Part shown: one piece after another, positions 1-6,646 of the stretch
Numbering within the stretch: the first letter of the stretch is position 1
Layout: the number at the start of each line of letters is the position of its first letter
Origin: Akkermansiaceae bacterium UBA5689
Lineage (GTDB): Bacteria; Verrucomicrobiota; Verrucomicrobiia; Verrucomicrobiales; Akkermansiaceae
Assembly (NCBI GenBank): GCA_002420305.1
Contig: DIHT01000055.1
Coordinates: forward strand, 1-14,983
DNA: 14,983 nt
Direction: 5' to 3'
Notes under the pieces: model-generated
Database searches by the model: none
The model's input: only the letters and a program-made list of their open reading frames with translations
What the model was told of the DNA's origin: nothing
Translations under genes and position numbers: made by a program

Positions 1-410
1 CAGGATTGCTCGAAGCCAAAATGCTGAGGAGAGTCTTTATCCTTTCCGAGTTGCCATTTACCCGCGATTGCGGTCGCGTATCCGGATTTTTTCAGTTGAT
101 GGGCAAAGGTGGTTTGTCCTCGATCCAGCCAGCCGAACTTGACGTAGTTGCGGACATTGTATTGTCCGGTCATGAGTTTTACCCTGGAGGGCGTGCAGAT
201 CGGGTTAGAAAAACAGTTGGTGAAGCGCACGCCTTGCGCCGCCAGCTTGTCGAGGTTGGGGGACTTGCAGGATTCGCTGCCGTTGGCAGACAGGGCCTCG
301 TAGCCCATGTCATCGGCCATGATAAGGATGATGTTTGGCCGCGTCTCGGCAGCAGACGTGCCAGAACTGAGGGATGTAAAAAGGCAGAGAGAGAGAATGA
401 ATCGAATCAT
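1..410 (-). CDS. S1 family sulfatase, N-terminal part (runs off left edge)
   Basis: This is the first 136 residues of a formylglycine-dependent sulfatase; the C-terminal part lies beyond base 1. Translation from the ATG at 410-408 gives a signal peptide (hydrophobic to about residue 20, probable cleavage near TSA-AE), then RPNIILIMADDMGY with the metal-binding Asp pair D33-D34. The core motif C72-T-P-S-R76 carries the Cys that is converted to formylglycine, and G-K-W-Q-L-G follows near the end of the visible part. In many family members the last motif is GKWHLG, so Gln replaces the active-site His here. Family knowledge: S1 enzymes hydrolyse sulfate esters with Ca2+ and a formylglycine nucleophile. 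The gene lies 85 bases after the sulfatase at 496-1878 on the same strand, so the two are probably co-transcribed. The substrate cannot be told. No Shine-Dalgarno is visible and no alternative in-frame start lies just upstream. Confidence 0.93.
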   Translation of the reverse strand, partial: MIRFILSLCLFTSLSSGTSAAETRPNIILIMADDMGYEALSANGSESCKSPNLDKLAAQGVRFTNCFSNPICTPSRVKLMTGQYNVRNYVKFGWLDRGQTTFAHQLKKSGYATAIAGKWQLGKDKDSPQHFGFEQS

Positions 411-495
411 GGGAAGAAGGGAGAAGCTGGGAGGGAAGATTGCAGGTTTCAGAGGGGAAACCATCCGGAATCCGCGGAATGGAACATCCGGAAGG
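411..495. other. Intergenic spacer with direct and inverted repeats
   Basis: Between the two minus-strand sulfatases lie two copies of CATCCGGAA (462-470 and 485-493, 23 bases apart). The palindrome TCCGCGGA (471-478) sits between them. A small stem GTTTC/GAAAC (446-450 with 457-461) lies beside this. There is no T-tract, so I do not call a terminator. It could be an RNA processing or regulatory structure, or chance. Confidence 0.3.
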
Positions 496-1878
496 TCACT
501 TGCGGGCCTCCCGGAAATCGGGGAGAAGATCTTCCTGGTAGCGTCTGGCGAGGTCTTTCAGCTCCGTCAGGCGGGCGGGTTCGCTGTCGGCGAGGTTGAT
601 GGATTCCCCGGGGTCCTCTGCGAGATTAATCAGCAGGTAGCCGGGGGCCTTACCGCCTTTCCACGGGGTGACCTGGTCGAGTGGCCGGTGGAGGAGTTTC
701 CAGTCTCCCCGGCGAACCGCCCAAGGGGCATTCTTGTTTCGGCTGAAATCCTGAGTCCAGAAGAAGTCCTTATGTGGAGAGGGCGCCTTGGAGGAGTGAA
801 TCACCCTTCTGATGTCCTTGCCGTCGAGCTTCATGTTCTTGGGAAGAGAGGTCTTGGCCCATTGTGCGAGGGTGGGATACCAGTCACAACCGGTGACGAA
901 CTGATCCCGAACTTCACCCTCGGGAAGGGTGCCGGGCCAGCTGACGATAGCGGGGACCCGTAGTCCTCCCTCGAGGAACGAAAATTTATGGCCGCGGTAG
1001 GGCCCTGAGCTGCCCCCACCTCCAAAGGTACGTTCTTCGACCGAGTGGCCATGGTCGGACTGCAGGATGACAATGGTGTTGTCTCGTTGGCCGGTCGTGT
1101 CGAGATGTGTGACCACCTGGCCAATCAGTTCATCCATGGTGGAGACGAAGGCAGCATACTTATCGCGAGGGTGGGCCAGTTTCTTGCTGCGGTAATGGGC
1201 TCGCCATTTTTTGGAACCCTGCAGCGGGTAGTGTGGCCAGTTGATTGCCCAGTAGATGAAAAACGGGCGCTTATCCTCGCTGGAAATGACAGCCTTGGCT
1301 TCCTCTACCATGAGGTCCCCGAAACCTTCCCCATCCCGCCAAACCTCCCGTCCGTTGCGCCATAGGTCGTGCCTGTTCGGTCCGTTCCAGTAGAAAAAGT
1401 GGGAGTAGTTGTCGATGCATCCTCCCATGTGACCAAAGGAGGAATCAAAGCCCTGAGCGTCGGGCATGGTCGCGTCGGTGTAGCCCAAGTGCCACTTCCC
1501 TACATGATGCGTCCGGTAGCCAGAGTCCCGCAAGGCTTCGGGCAGAAGGTAAAGATCAGGAGCAAGGCCCTTGCCTCCGCGGGAGGAAGAAATATTTCCT
1601 GGCGCCCCGAGTCGCATCGGGATGCAGCCTCCGAGTAGTCCAGCCCGGGAAGGGGAACAGACCGCCGCTGGAGCGAGCATCTGGGTGAAGCGGACGCCTC
1701 TCGCCGCGAGGTCGTCCATGGCGGGAGTGGCAAGATCCTTTGCGCCGTAGCAGTGGGCGTCAACGGATCCCTGATCATCGGTGTAGATCAGAAGAATGTT
1801 GGGGTTTTCCTGCGCGATCCCCGGGGACAGGAATCCAGCAACGAGAAGCATGAGCACTATAATCCAAAGGGCCGACAT
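496..1878 (-). CDS. Secreted S1 family sulfatase (arylsulfatase A / GALNS-like)
   Basis: A complete 460-residue sulfatase. I place the start at the ATG 1878-1876, because it opens directly into a signal peptide (hydrophobic residues about 3-19, probable cleavage after GIA before Q24). A TTG 33 bases upstream would only add a polar extension. Active-site residues are all visible: metal ligands D34 and D35 (TDDQG), formylglycine site C74-S-P-S-R78, K128 and H130 in GKWHLG, H216 in NWPHYP, D275-H276 in SDHGHS and K298 in RGHKFSF. The C-terminal region has the usual WAVRRGDWKLL strand and an AEDPGE element. Length and motif order are normal, so it should be active if matured by a formylglycine-generating enzyme, which is not in this window. 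The overall pattern resembles arylsulfatase A / N-acetylgalactosamine-6-sulfatase types; the precise substrate is unknown. Probably the first gene of a two-sulfatase transcript. Confidence 0.95.
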   Translation of the reverse strand: MSALWIIVLMLLVAGFLSPGIAQENPNILLIYTDDQGSVDAHCYGAKDLATPAMDDLAARGVRFTQMLAPAAVCSPSRAGLLGGCIPMRLGAPGNISSSRGGKGLAPDLYLLPEALRDSGYRTHHVGKWHLGYTDATMPDAQGFDSSFGHMGGCIDNYSHFFYWNGPNRHDLWRNGREVWRDGEGFGDLMVEEAKAVISSEDKRPFFIYWAINWPHYPLQGSKKWRAHYRSKKLAHPRDKYAAFVSTMDELIGQVVTHLDTTGQRDNTIVILQSDHGHSVEERTFGGGGSSGPYRGHKFSFLEGGLRVPAIVSWPGTLPEGEVRDQFVTGCDWYPTLAQWAKTSLPKNMKLDGKDIRRVIHSSKAPSPHKDFFWTQDFSRNKNAPWAVRRGDWKLLHRPLDQVTPWKGGKAPGYLLINLAEDPGESINLADSEPARLTELKDLARRYQEDLLPDFREARK

Positions 1879-2123
1879 GATCCACGGATGGTGACCCGTA
1901 GTGGGAGGCAATCAAGCGCAAGCGTAGAAAGCAGACCAACTCCAGCAGATGAGCTCGCAGAAGGCGGGATCCTCACGCGTCTTTTCTGGCAGGGTCCTTG
2001 ATGAAGACTCTTTAGATACGTGTTTCGAGGAGGAGTCCCTCCGTGCCGATTACCCCGTGCAGGATCATTCCAAGCCGGAATCGCCGATTGCGGGGAGACG
2101 AGTGGAGTGAGTATAGTGAGCCT
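1879..2123. other. Divergent intergenic region, no gene seen
   Basis: This 245-base spacer separates the minus-strand sulfatase from the plus-strand membrane-protein gene and must carry promoters for both. I see no convincing -35/-10 pair. Open frames across it encode low-complexity, Pro/Arg/Ser-rich peptides typical of non-coding translation. The frame of the downstream gene is open back to a GTG at 2043, but the peptide added there does not look like protein. Confidence 0.4.
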
Positions 2124-3422
2124 ATGTCTTGGGGGCAGAGGTCGCGAATGACGCGGGGGGCCGTGCTGGTTTTGCAGGGTGTTCTGCTGGTGATTGGCCT
2201 TGTCGCCTATGTGATGAGGGAGCAATTGGGAGGGGCGACATGGGTGATGGCCTTGGCCGTCTTGGCGGGGATTCTATCTTCTCTGTTCTGGAAAGCGCGT
2301 CATGGAGCCGAGGAGGAGGCGGGAGAGGTCCTTCTCCTGACGGAAGAAGCAATCCGGAGAGAAGCGAAACGTCTAGATTCCCGGAGGGCCGAGATCGGTA
2401 AGGTGCTCATGGCCTACGGGGAGTGGATGGAGTTCCCCGACTTTGAGGAACTTCATAAGGTGGAGTGGGCTACCCCTGAGCGGTCGGCTCAGGATAAGGA
2501 AGTGGTGGCGCTGTTGGAAGGAGAGGCGGATCATGTTCTTGGGAGAATTTCAGAGGGTAAATACTGGGAACAGGGGCAGTTACAGGCCCGGGTGTTGCTG
2601 AATGACCTCGGCGATTTCGTGGAAGGCATTGCGCGGATCTACAACCCGCAGTCTGAGCGACCCCTGCTGGAAACCAATCTGGAAGAACTTCTCAAGGCGG
2701 TAAACCGGGTTTCGCTTCAGGTAATTCTGCTGCTCGAGGAGGTCCCGCTGCTGGACGTAAAGGATTGGAACCTGCGACAGGTTGCAGATAAGGTTCGTAC
2801 TGCCAGCAAGGTAGTTAGGAAATACGAGGACCTTCAGCCTATCCTTAACCCGGTGCGCTACCTCTGGCAGGGTAGTAAGTTTCTTCTCGCTTCCAACCCT
2901 CTGCTTGCTGCGGGATGGATTGCGGGCTCGAATCTGGTGCGGGAAGGAGCCAAGAAGATCGGGAAGCGCTCCCTTGATGGTTATCTTCTGAGCGTGGTGC
3001 GGCAGGTGCTCGGAATTATCGCCTGGGAGACGGCGTCGATTTATGACCGAACCAATCGCTTCCGGGACCCGGAATGGGTCTACGGGGTGGAACTAGTTCA
3101 TCTGGTCAGTGAGTTTACACTCGATCGTGAAAGTCTACGGGCAGCCTTTTCGGAACTGGGAGCCCTTGCCTTGCGTAGCAGTTACGACCGCATCTTCCTC
3201 TACCGGTGTGTCGCCCAGCACGTCAGTCCCAAGCCAGAGCGTTTTATTCAGGCAGATCTTATGACGGAGGAGAGGCGCGGGGAGATTGCGAGAGCTCTGA
3301 ATAGCTTCTGTCGCAAGCACCTGGAGGGGGGCAAGGGAAAGAAGGCAGATAAGTGGCGCAGGGACCTTGGCCGGCGTCTGGCCTTGGAAATGACGGACCT
3401 GGAGAGCCTGGATGAAGGATGA
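2124..3422 (+). CDS. Uncharacterised membrane-anchored protein, two N-terminal TM segments
   Basis: A 432-residue protein that I do not recognise. The ATG at 2124 is chosen over an in-frame GTG at 2043 because the two hydrophobic segments begin just after it (residues about 13-31 and 38-56). They are joined by a short loop containing RE, so both ends of the protein probably face the same side. The rest is soluble, charged and mostly helical. Residues about 60-110 are Glu/Arg-rich and may form a coiled coil. A more hydrophobic stretch (NPLLAAGWIAGS, then GYLLSVVRQVLGIIAWETASIYD about 25 residues later) lies around residues 255-310 and may pack into the membrane or form a helical core. The C-terminus is basic (GKGKKADKWRRDLGRR). 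There are no metal, nucleotide-binding or hydrolase motifs. It is convergent with the repeat protein at 3446 and has no obvious functional partner nearby. Coding character is convincing; function unknown. Confidence 0.85.
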   Translation: MSWGQRSRMTRGAVLVLQGVLLVIGLVAYVMREQLGGATWVMALAVLAGILSSLFWKARHGAEEEAGEVLLLTEEAIRREAKRLDSRRAEIGKVLMAYGEWMEFPDFEELHKVEWATPERSAQDKEVVALLEGEADHVLGRISEGKYWEQGQLQARVLLNDLGDFVEGIARIYNPQSERPLLETNLEELLKAVNRVSLQVILLLEEVPLLDVKDWNLRQVADKVRTASKVVRKYEDLQPILNPVRYLWQGSKFLLASNPLLAAGWIAGSNLVREGAKKIGKRSLDGYLLSVVRQVLGIIAWETASIYDRTNRFRDPEWVYGVELVHLVSEFTLDRESLRAAFSELGALALRSSYDRIFLYRCVAQHVSPKPERFIQADLMTEERRGEIARALNSFCRKHLEGGKGKKADKWRRDLGRRLALEMTDLESLDEG

Positions 3423-3445
3423 TCCCTTTTTTGTTGCCGTGATGG

Positions 3446-4849
3446 TTAACGGCCGCGAGGGCCTCCTCCTCCCGGACGTCCGCCACCACCGCGCCCCTCA
3501 AAGCCCCGGCGCTCGGCGGTAATAGATTCGACGGATTCCTGAGGAAGGCCGCTGGTTTCGATCCATTGACTAGCGGCCTCGCGGTCGCGGTAAAACCAGC
3601 TCCGTGCGACCTGAGTAAGGGCATCGGTACGCCTCTCCACGTCAGAGATGGTCTCCGCCCACTGGATAGCGGTAGCGGGCTCCTCCCTTGAGAGGGTCGT
3701 AGAAAATTCCTCTACGGCGGAGTCCCGTGCGGATGAAGGCTCCATGCTTGTCAGGAAATCGCCGGCGGCAGTTGCATCTTGCCGGGTCCATTCCTCAAAG
3801 GCCTCTCCATAAGCTTCTGCCTTGGCTGCGTCCGGCAGGGAGTCAGCCCAGCTCAAAACTGCCTGCGGGTCGTCCTCAGCCCATTCGTTGGCGACCCGGT
3901 TCACCGCCCGTTGACCGGCTTCATCACCCGCATACTGAGTTACCCACTCGACCGCACTTTCCAGGTCGTCACGGACTGCAGATTCGGCAACACGGGAGAG
4001 TGCCCCTCCTCTGAGATTGGGATCATTGATTGTGTCGACCCAGGCCTTGGCGGAGTCCAAGCCTTCCTCAAGCATTTCACTTGCGATGGTGGACATGTAC
4101 CAGTTTTGGGTTCGCCCACCATCTTCGGTCTGGGGAAGGGAAGAAACGTATGCCATTGCCTCATCGACCCCATTCACCATCATACCGCGCACTACGCCGA
4201 AGGAGAGCATGCTTTTCTCTCGTTCGTCCTCCACACCACTGACGTAGTCGGCGGCCGCCCGTCCGTCGGCAGTGGCCCATCCGGACAGCACGCTGACAAG
4301 CTCGATTCCCCCGCGTTCTCCTCCCCGGCCCCTGCCTCTACCGCCTTCCTCTCCGTCGCGCTCGGCACGCATGTCGGTGAGAGCTTTAATGGCTCCGGGG
4401 CCATCGATGCGCCCCCATGCGTGGGCCATCAGGCGAAGTTCATCATCTCCTGCACCGCGCCCCCTGCGCCGTCCACTCTGAAGGGCAACGTAAGCAGCTT
4501 GTGCATTCTCAGGGGTAAGATTCTCAAGAAGCTCGGTAAAAAGCTTCCGCCTCAGGATCGGGTCGTTCTCCTTGCGCATCTGCTCGATGGCCGCAGTCAT
4601 GTCCTCAGAAGAGATTGTCCCACCGGAGGTATACTTAGAGAGGAATTCCTTCACGCCCCCTTTGCCGTCGGACGAGCTGCGCATGGCGCCCACGGGGCGA
4701 TTTGAGCGAAAGGCGGAACCTGCGCTCTTGGATCCGCCTGCCTCGGCGTCATTCCCACCATTTTCCTGAGACGGCTTCGAGATCCAGCCGAGGCCAAAGG
4801 CCAGGCCGGCGGTAAGGAGGAGGACTGGGATGAGGGCGGATCGTTTCAT
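3446..4849 (-). CDS. Exported helical tandem-repeat protein with Gly/Arg-rich insertions
   Basis: 467 residues starting at ATG 4849-4847. The N-terminus (MKRSALIPVLLLTAGLAFG) is a signal peptide or single membrane anchor, followed by a low-complexity linker rich in Gly/Ser/Asn to about residue 65. The body is a helical repeat array. An aromatic or Leu in the pattern A-x-x-W-[VA]-x-x-[LI] recurs at residues 120, 157, 202, 234, 270, 302, 334, 365, 397 and 429, a near-exact 32-residue period. The long steps (120-157 and 157-202) are explained by Arg/Gly-rich insertions at 126-133 and 169-181. A third Gly/Arg-rich segment forms the C-terminus (447-467). Repeats of the type DPxxAxxWxxSLP recur in many Verrucomicrobiota proteins of unknown role (my recollection, not searched). 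The fold should be a TPR/HEAT-like solenoid, suggesting a scaffold or binding role in the cell envelope. No catalytic motif is seen. Transcribed divergently from the sulfatase at 5113. Confidence 0.9.
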   Translation of the reverse strand: MKRSALIPVLLLTAGLAFGLGWISKPSQENGGNDAEAGGSKSAGSAFRSNRPVGAMRSSSDGKGGVKEFLSKYTSGGTISSEDMTAAIEQMRKENDPILRRKLFTELLENLTPENAQAAYVALQSGRRRGRGAGDDELRLMAHAWGRIDGPGAIKALTDMRAERDGEEGGRGRGRGGERGGIELVSVLSGWATADGRAAADYVSGVEDEREKSMLSFGVVRGMMVNGVDEAMAYVSSLPQTEDGGRTQNWYMSTIASEMLEEGLDSAKAWVDTINDPNLRGGALSRVAESAVRDDLESAVEWVTQYAGDEAGQRAVNRVANEWAEDDPQAVLSWADSLPDAAKAEAYGEAFEEWTRQDATAAGDFLTSMEPSSARDSAVEEFSTTLSREEPATAIQWAETISDVERRTDALTQVARSWFYRDREAASQWIETSGLPQESVESITAERRGFEGRGGGGRPGGGGPRGR

Positions 4850-5112
4850 GGCTTCGGGCGGTTTTTGGAGGGCGGTTTCGAATTGTTAACAGAGCAAACA
4901 CCTGATGCGAGTGGAAGTTGCCCGGAAAGAGTCATTCAGGAGTCATCGAGGCCGTGGCCCTTAAGCAAACGCCGGACCAGAATGCCCACAGCGGAATCAT
5001 TTCCGCGAGTAAGGGAAGCCTGCCGCCCGGCGGAGTCCTGTATTCCACTCTTCAGGAAGGCCGAATCGTGAATTGCGCTGGCCCCGGGGGAAGCGGTCCA
5101 TAGGATCCCGAC
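4850..5112. other. Divergent intergenic region with a dyad and paired direct repeats
   Basis: This 263-base spacer lies between the repeat-protein gene (minus) and the lipoprotein sulfatase (plus). GAGTCAT occurs at 4929-4935 and 4940-4946, 11 bases apart, which would place the copies on one face of the helix. A perfect dyad GCGGAA-TCAT-TTCCGC lies at 4991-5006. Either could be an operator. Short open frames across the spacer do not look like protein. AGGA at 5102-5105 is a plausible ribosome binding site for the ATG at 5113. Confidence 0.35.
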
Positions 5113-6453
5113 ATGAGACATGCACTCCTTGTCCGTATTTTTGCTGTTTTTCTAGTCGGGTGTTCGGTGGCTACTGGGAACCGACCGAACATCGTTGTGA
5201 TCATTGTGGATGACCTCGGATATGGGGACCTTGCATCCTATGGAGCCAAGGATCTCCGGACCCCACACATTGACAGCCTGATGGCCGACGGGATGCGGTT
5301 TGATTCCTTTTACGCGAATTGTCCGGTGTGTTCGCCGACCCGGGCGGCGCTGTTGAGCGGGCGCTATCAAGAGCTTGTCGGCGTGCCCGGGGTAGTTCGA
5401 ACCCATGCGCCCAATAACTGGGGCTACCTTGCGCAGGATGCCGTCATGCTTCCTCAGGTCCTCAAGCCCCTTGGATATCACTCTGCTATCATCGGGAAGT
5501 GGCATCTGGGGTTGGAAGAAGAGAACCAGCCCACGAGGCGGGGCTTCGATTTTTTCCATGGATTCCTCGGCGACATGATGGACGACTACTACAACCATCG
5601 CCGGCATGGGAATCACTACATGCGGCGTAATGAGGAACCAGTTCATCCCAAGGGACATGCGACAGACATTTTCAGTCAGTGGGCAGTGGACTACCTTGCC
5701 GAGAGGGCCCAGAAGAAGACACCCTTTTTCCTCTACCTCTCCTACAACGCGCCTCACACACCCATTCAGCCGCCCACCGACTGGTTCGAAAAGGTGAAGA
5801 AACGTGAGGCAGGAATTAGCAGTCAACGGGCCAAGCTCGTCGCGCTCATCGAGCACATGGACGAAGGGATTGGAAATGTGATGAAGGAGCTTCAAAGGAC
5901 GGGGCTGTCGAAAGAGACTTTGGTTTTCTTCGTGTCAGATAATGGAGGGCAGGCAAATGTCGGAGCGAATAACGGAGCCCTCCGCGGTGAAAAGCAGGAA
6001 ATGTATGAGGGTGGTCTGCGGGTGCCGGCCTGTGCGGTATGGCCGGGGAAAATCAAACCGGGTGGGAGGAGCGGGTTCATCGCTGCCACCATGGATATTT
6101 TTCCCACTGTGGTGGAAGCTGCCGGATCCAAGGTCGAGCATACGATCGATGGGAGATCCTTCCTGCCTCTGCTGCTTGGAAGGGAGCAACCAGCCTTTGA
6201 CAGGGATCTTTTTTTTACCCGTCGGGAAGGGGGAGATCGCTTCATGGGCGAGTGCATCTGGGCCATGCGGCGGGGGGACTGGAAACTGGTAAAGAACTCG
6301 CCCATGAAAAATTGGGAGCTATTTGACCTCTCGGAGGACCCCGGGGAGACGACCGATCTCGCGGGGAAGAACCGGCGGAAGTATCGGGAACTCGGGGCGG
6401 CGATGAGGGTTCATATCCAGAGGGGAGGGGCTATTCCCTGGCAGAAAAGGTAG
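5113..6453 (+). CDS. Lipoprotein-type S1 family sulfatase
   Basis: 446 residues from ATG 5113, preceded at about 7 bases by AGGA. The N-terminus ends in a lipobox, L14-V15-G16-C17, so the mature enzyme is probably lipid-anchored in the envelope rather than freely secreted. The sulfatase core is complete: D33-D34 (IIVDDLGYGD), formylglycine site C73-S-P-T-R77, K129 and H131 (GKWHLG), H215 (NAPHTP), D276-N277 (SDNGGQ) and K294. EGGLRVP and MRRGDWKLV elements follow at the usual places. The metal site uses D-N, whereas the sulfatases at 496 and 10919 use D-H; both versions are normal in the family. It resembles arylsulfatase A-type enzymes of PVC bacteria acting on sulfated glycans; the substrate is not predictable from sequence. 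It is followed 193 bases later by the copper/propeller gene in the same direction, so co-transcription is possible but not shown. Confidence 0.95.
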   Translation: MRHALLVRIFAVFLVGCSVATGNRPNIVVIIVDDLGYGDLASYGAKDLRTPHIDSLMADGMRFDSFYANCPVCSPTRAALLSGRYQELVGVPGVVRTHAPNNWGYLAQDAVMLPQVLKPLGYHSAIIGKWHLGLEEENQPTRRGFDFFHGFLGDMMDDYYNHRRHGNHYMRRNEEPVHPKGHATDIFSQWAVDYLAERAQKKTPFFLYLSYNAPHTPIQPPTDWFEKVKKREAGISSQRAKLVALIEHMDEGIGNVMKELQRTGLSKETLVFFVSDNGGQANVGANNGALRGEKQEMYEGGLRVPACAVWPGKIKPGGRSGFIAATMDIFPTVVEAAGSKVEHTIDGRSFLPLLLGREQPAFDRDLFFTRREGGDRFMGECIWAMRRGDWKLVKNSPMKNWELFDLSEDPGETTDLAGKNRRKYRELGAAMRVHIQRGGAIPWQKR

Positions 6454-6646
6454 GAAGAAAAAGATCCCAGATGCTGGGGAGAAAAGGTGGATGGTTCCAA
6501 AAGATCTGAAGTCTTAAAGGATCCGGGGCGTCACTCGAAAGTGCTATCTATGGCTACTTTGGGGGCTGAATTTGAAACTTTCGAAGGAAAGGCGTGAGAC
6601 CCGGGAGATTTTGTCTTAGTTCTCTCGCCTCAGAACTCTGAAATTC

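Noticed and set aside
307..963. A 218-residue plus-strand frame across the two left sulfatases
   Set aside because: It spans the spacer and the antisense of both sulfatases, which have complete motif sets on the minus strand.
1879..1911. TTG-initiated extension of the sulfatase at 496
   Set aside because: The added 11 residues are polar and precede a good signal peptide that starts at the ATG 1878.
2043..2123. GTG-initiated extension of the two-TM protein
   Set aside because: The added 27 residues look like translated non-coding sequence; the ATG at 2124 gives a normal membrane-protein N-terminus.
3779..4705. A 308-residue open frame on the plus strand, opposite the repeat protein
   Set aside because: It is antisense to the repeat gene. 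The 32-residue periodicity and signal peptide on the minus strand make that strand the coding one.
4865..5103. Short open frames in the divergent spacer
   Set aside because: The products have no hydrophobic core, motif or composition like protein, and the spacer is needed for promoters.
5152..5895. A 247-residue minus-strand open frame inside the lipoprotein sulfatase
   Set aside because: It overlaps the core catalytic motifs of the sulfatase and has no recognisable features of its own.
6465..6479. Hairpin CCCAG-ATG-CTGGG after the lipoprotein sulfatase
   Set aside because: Only 5 bp and followed by an A/G-rich run rather than T, so it is not a convincing terminator.
6536..6583. Inverted repeat CGAAAGT / ACTTTCG upstream of the copper/propeller gene
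   Set aside because: Seven-base arms 34 bases apart are easily found by chance, and no promoter could be aligned with them.
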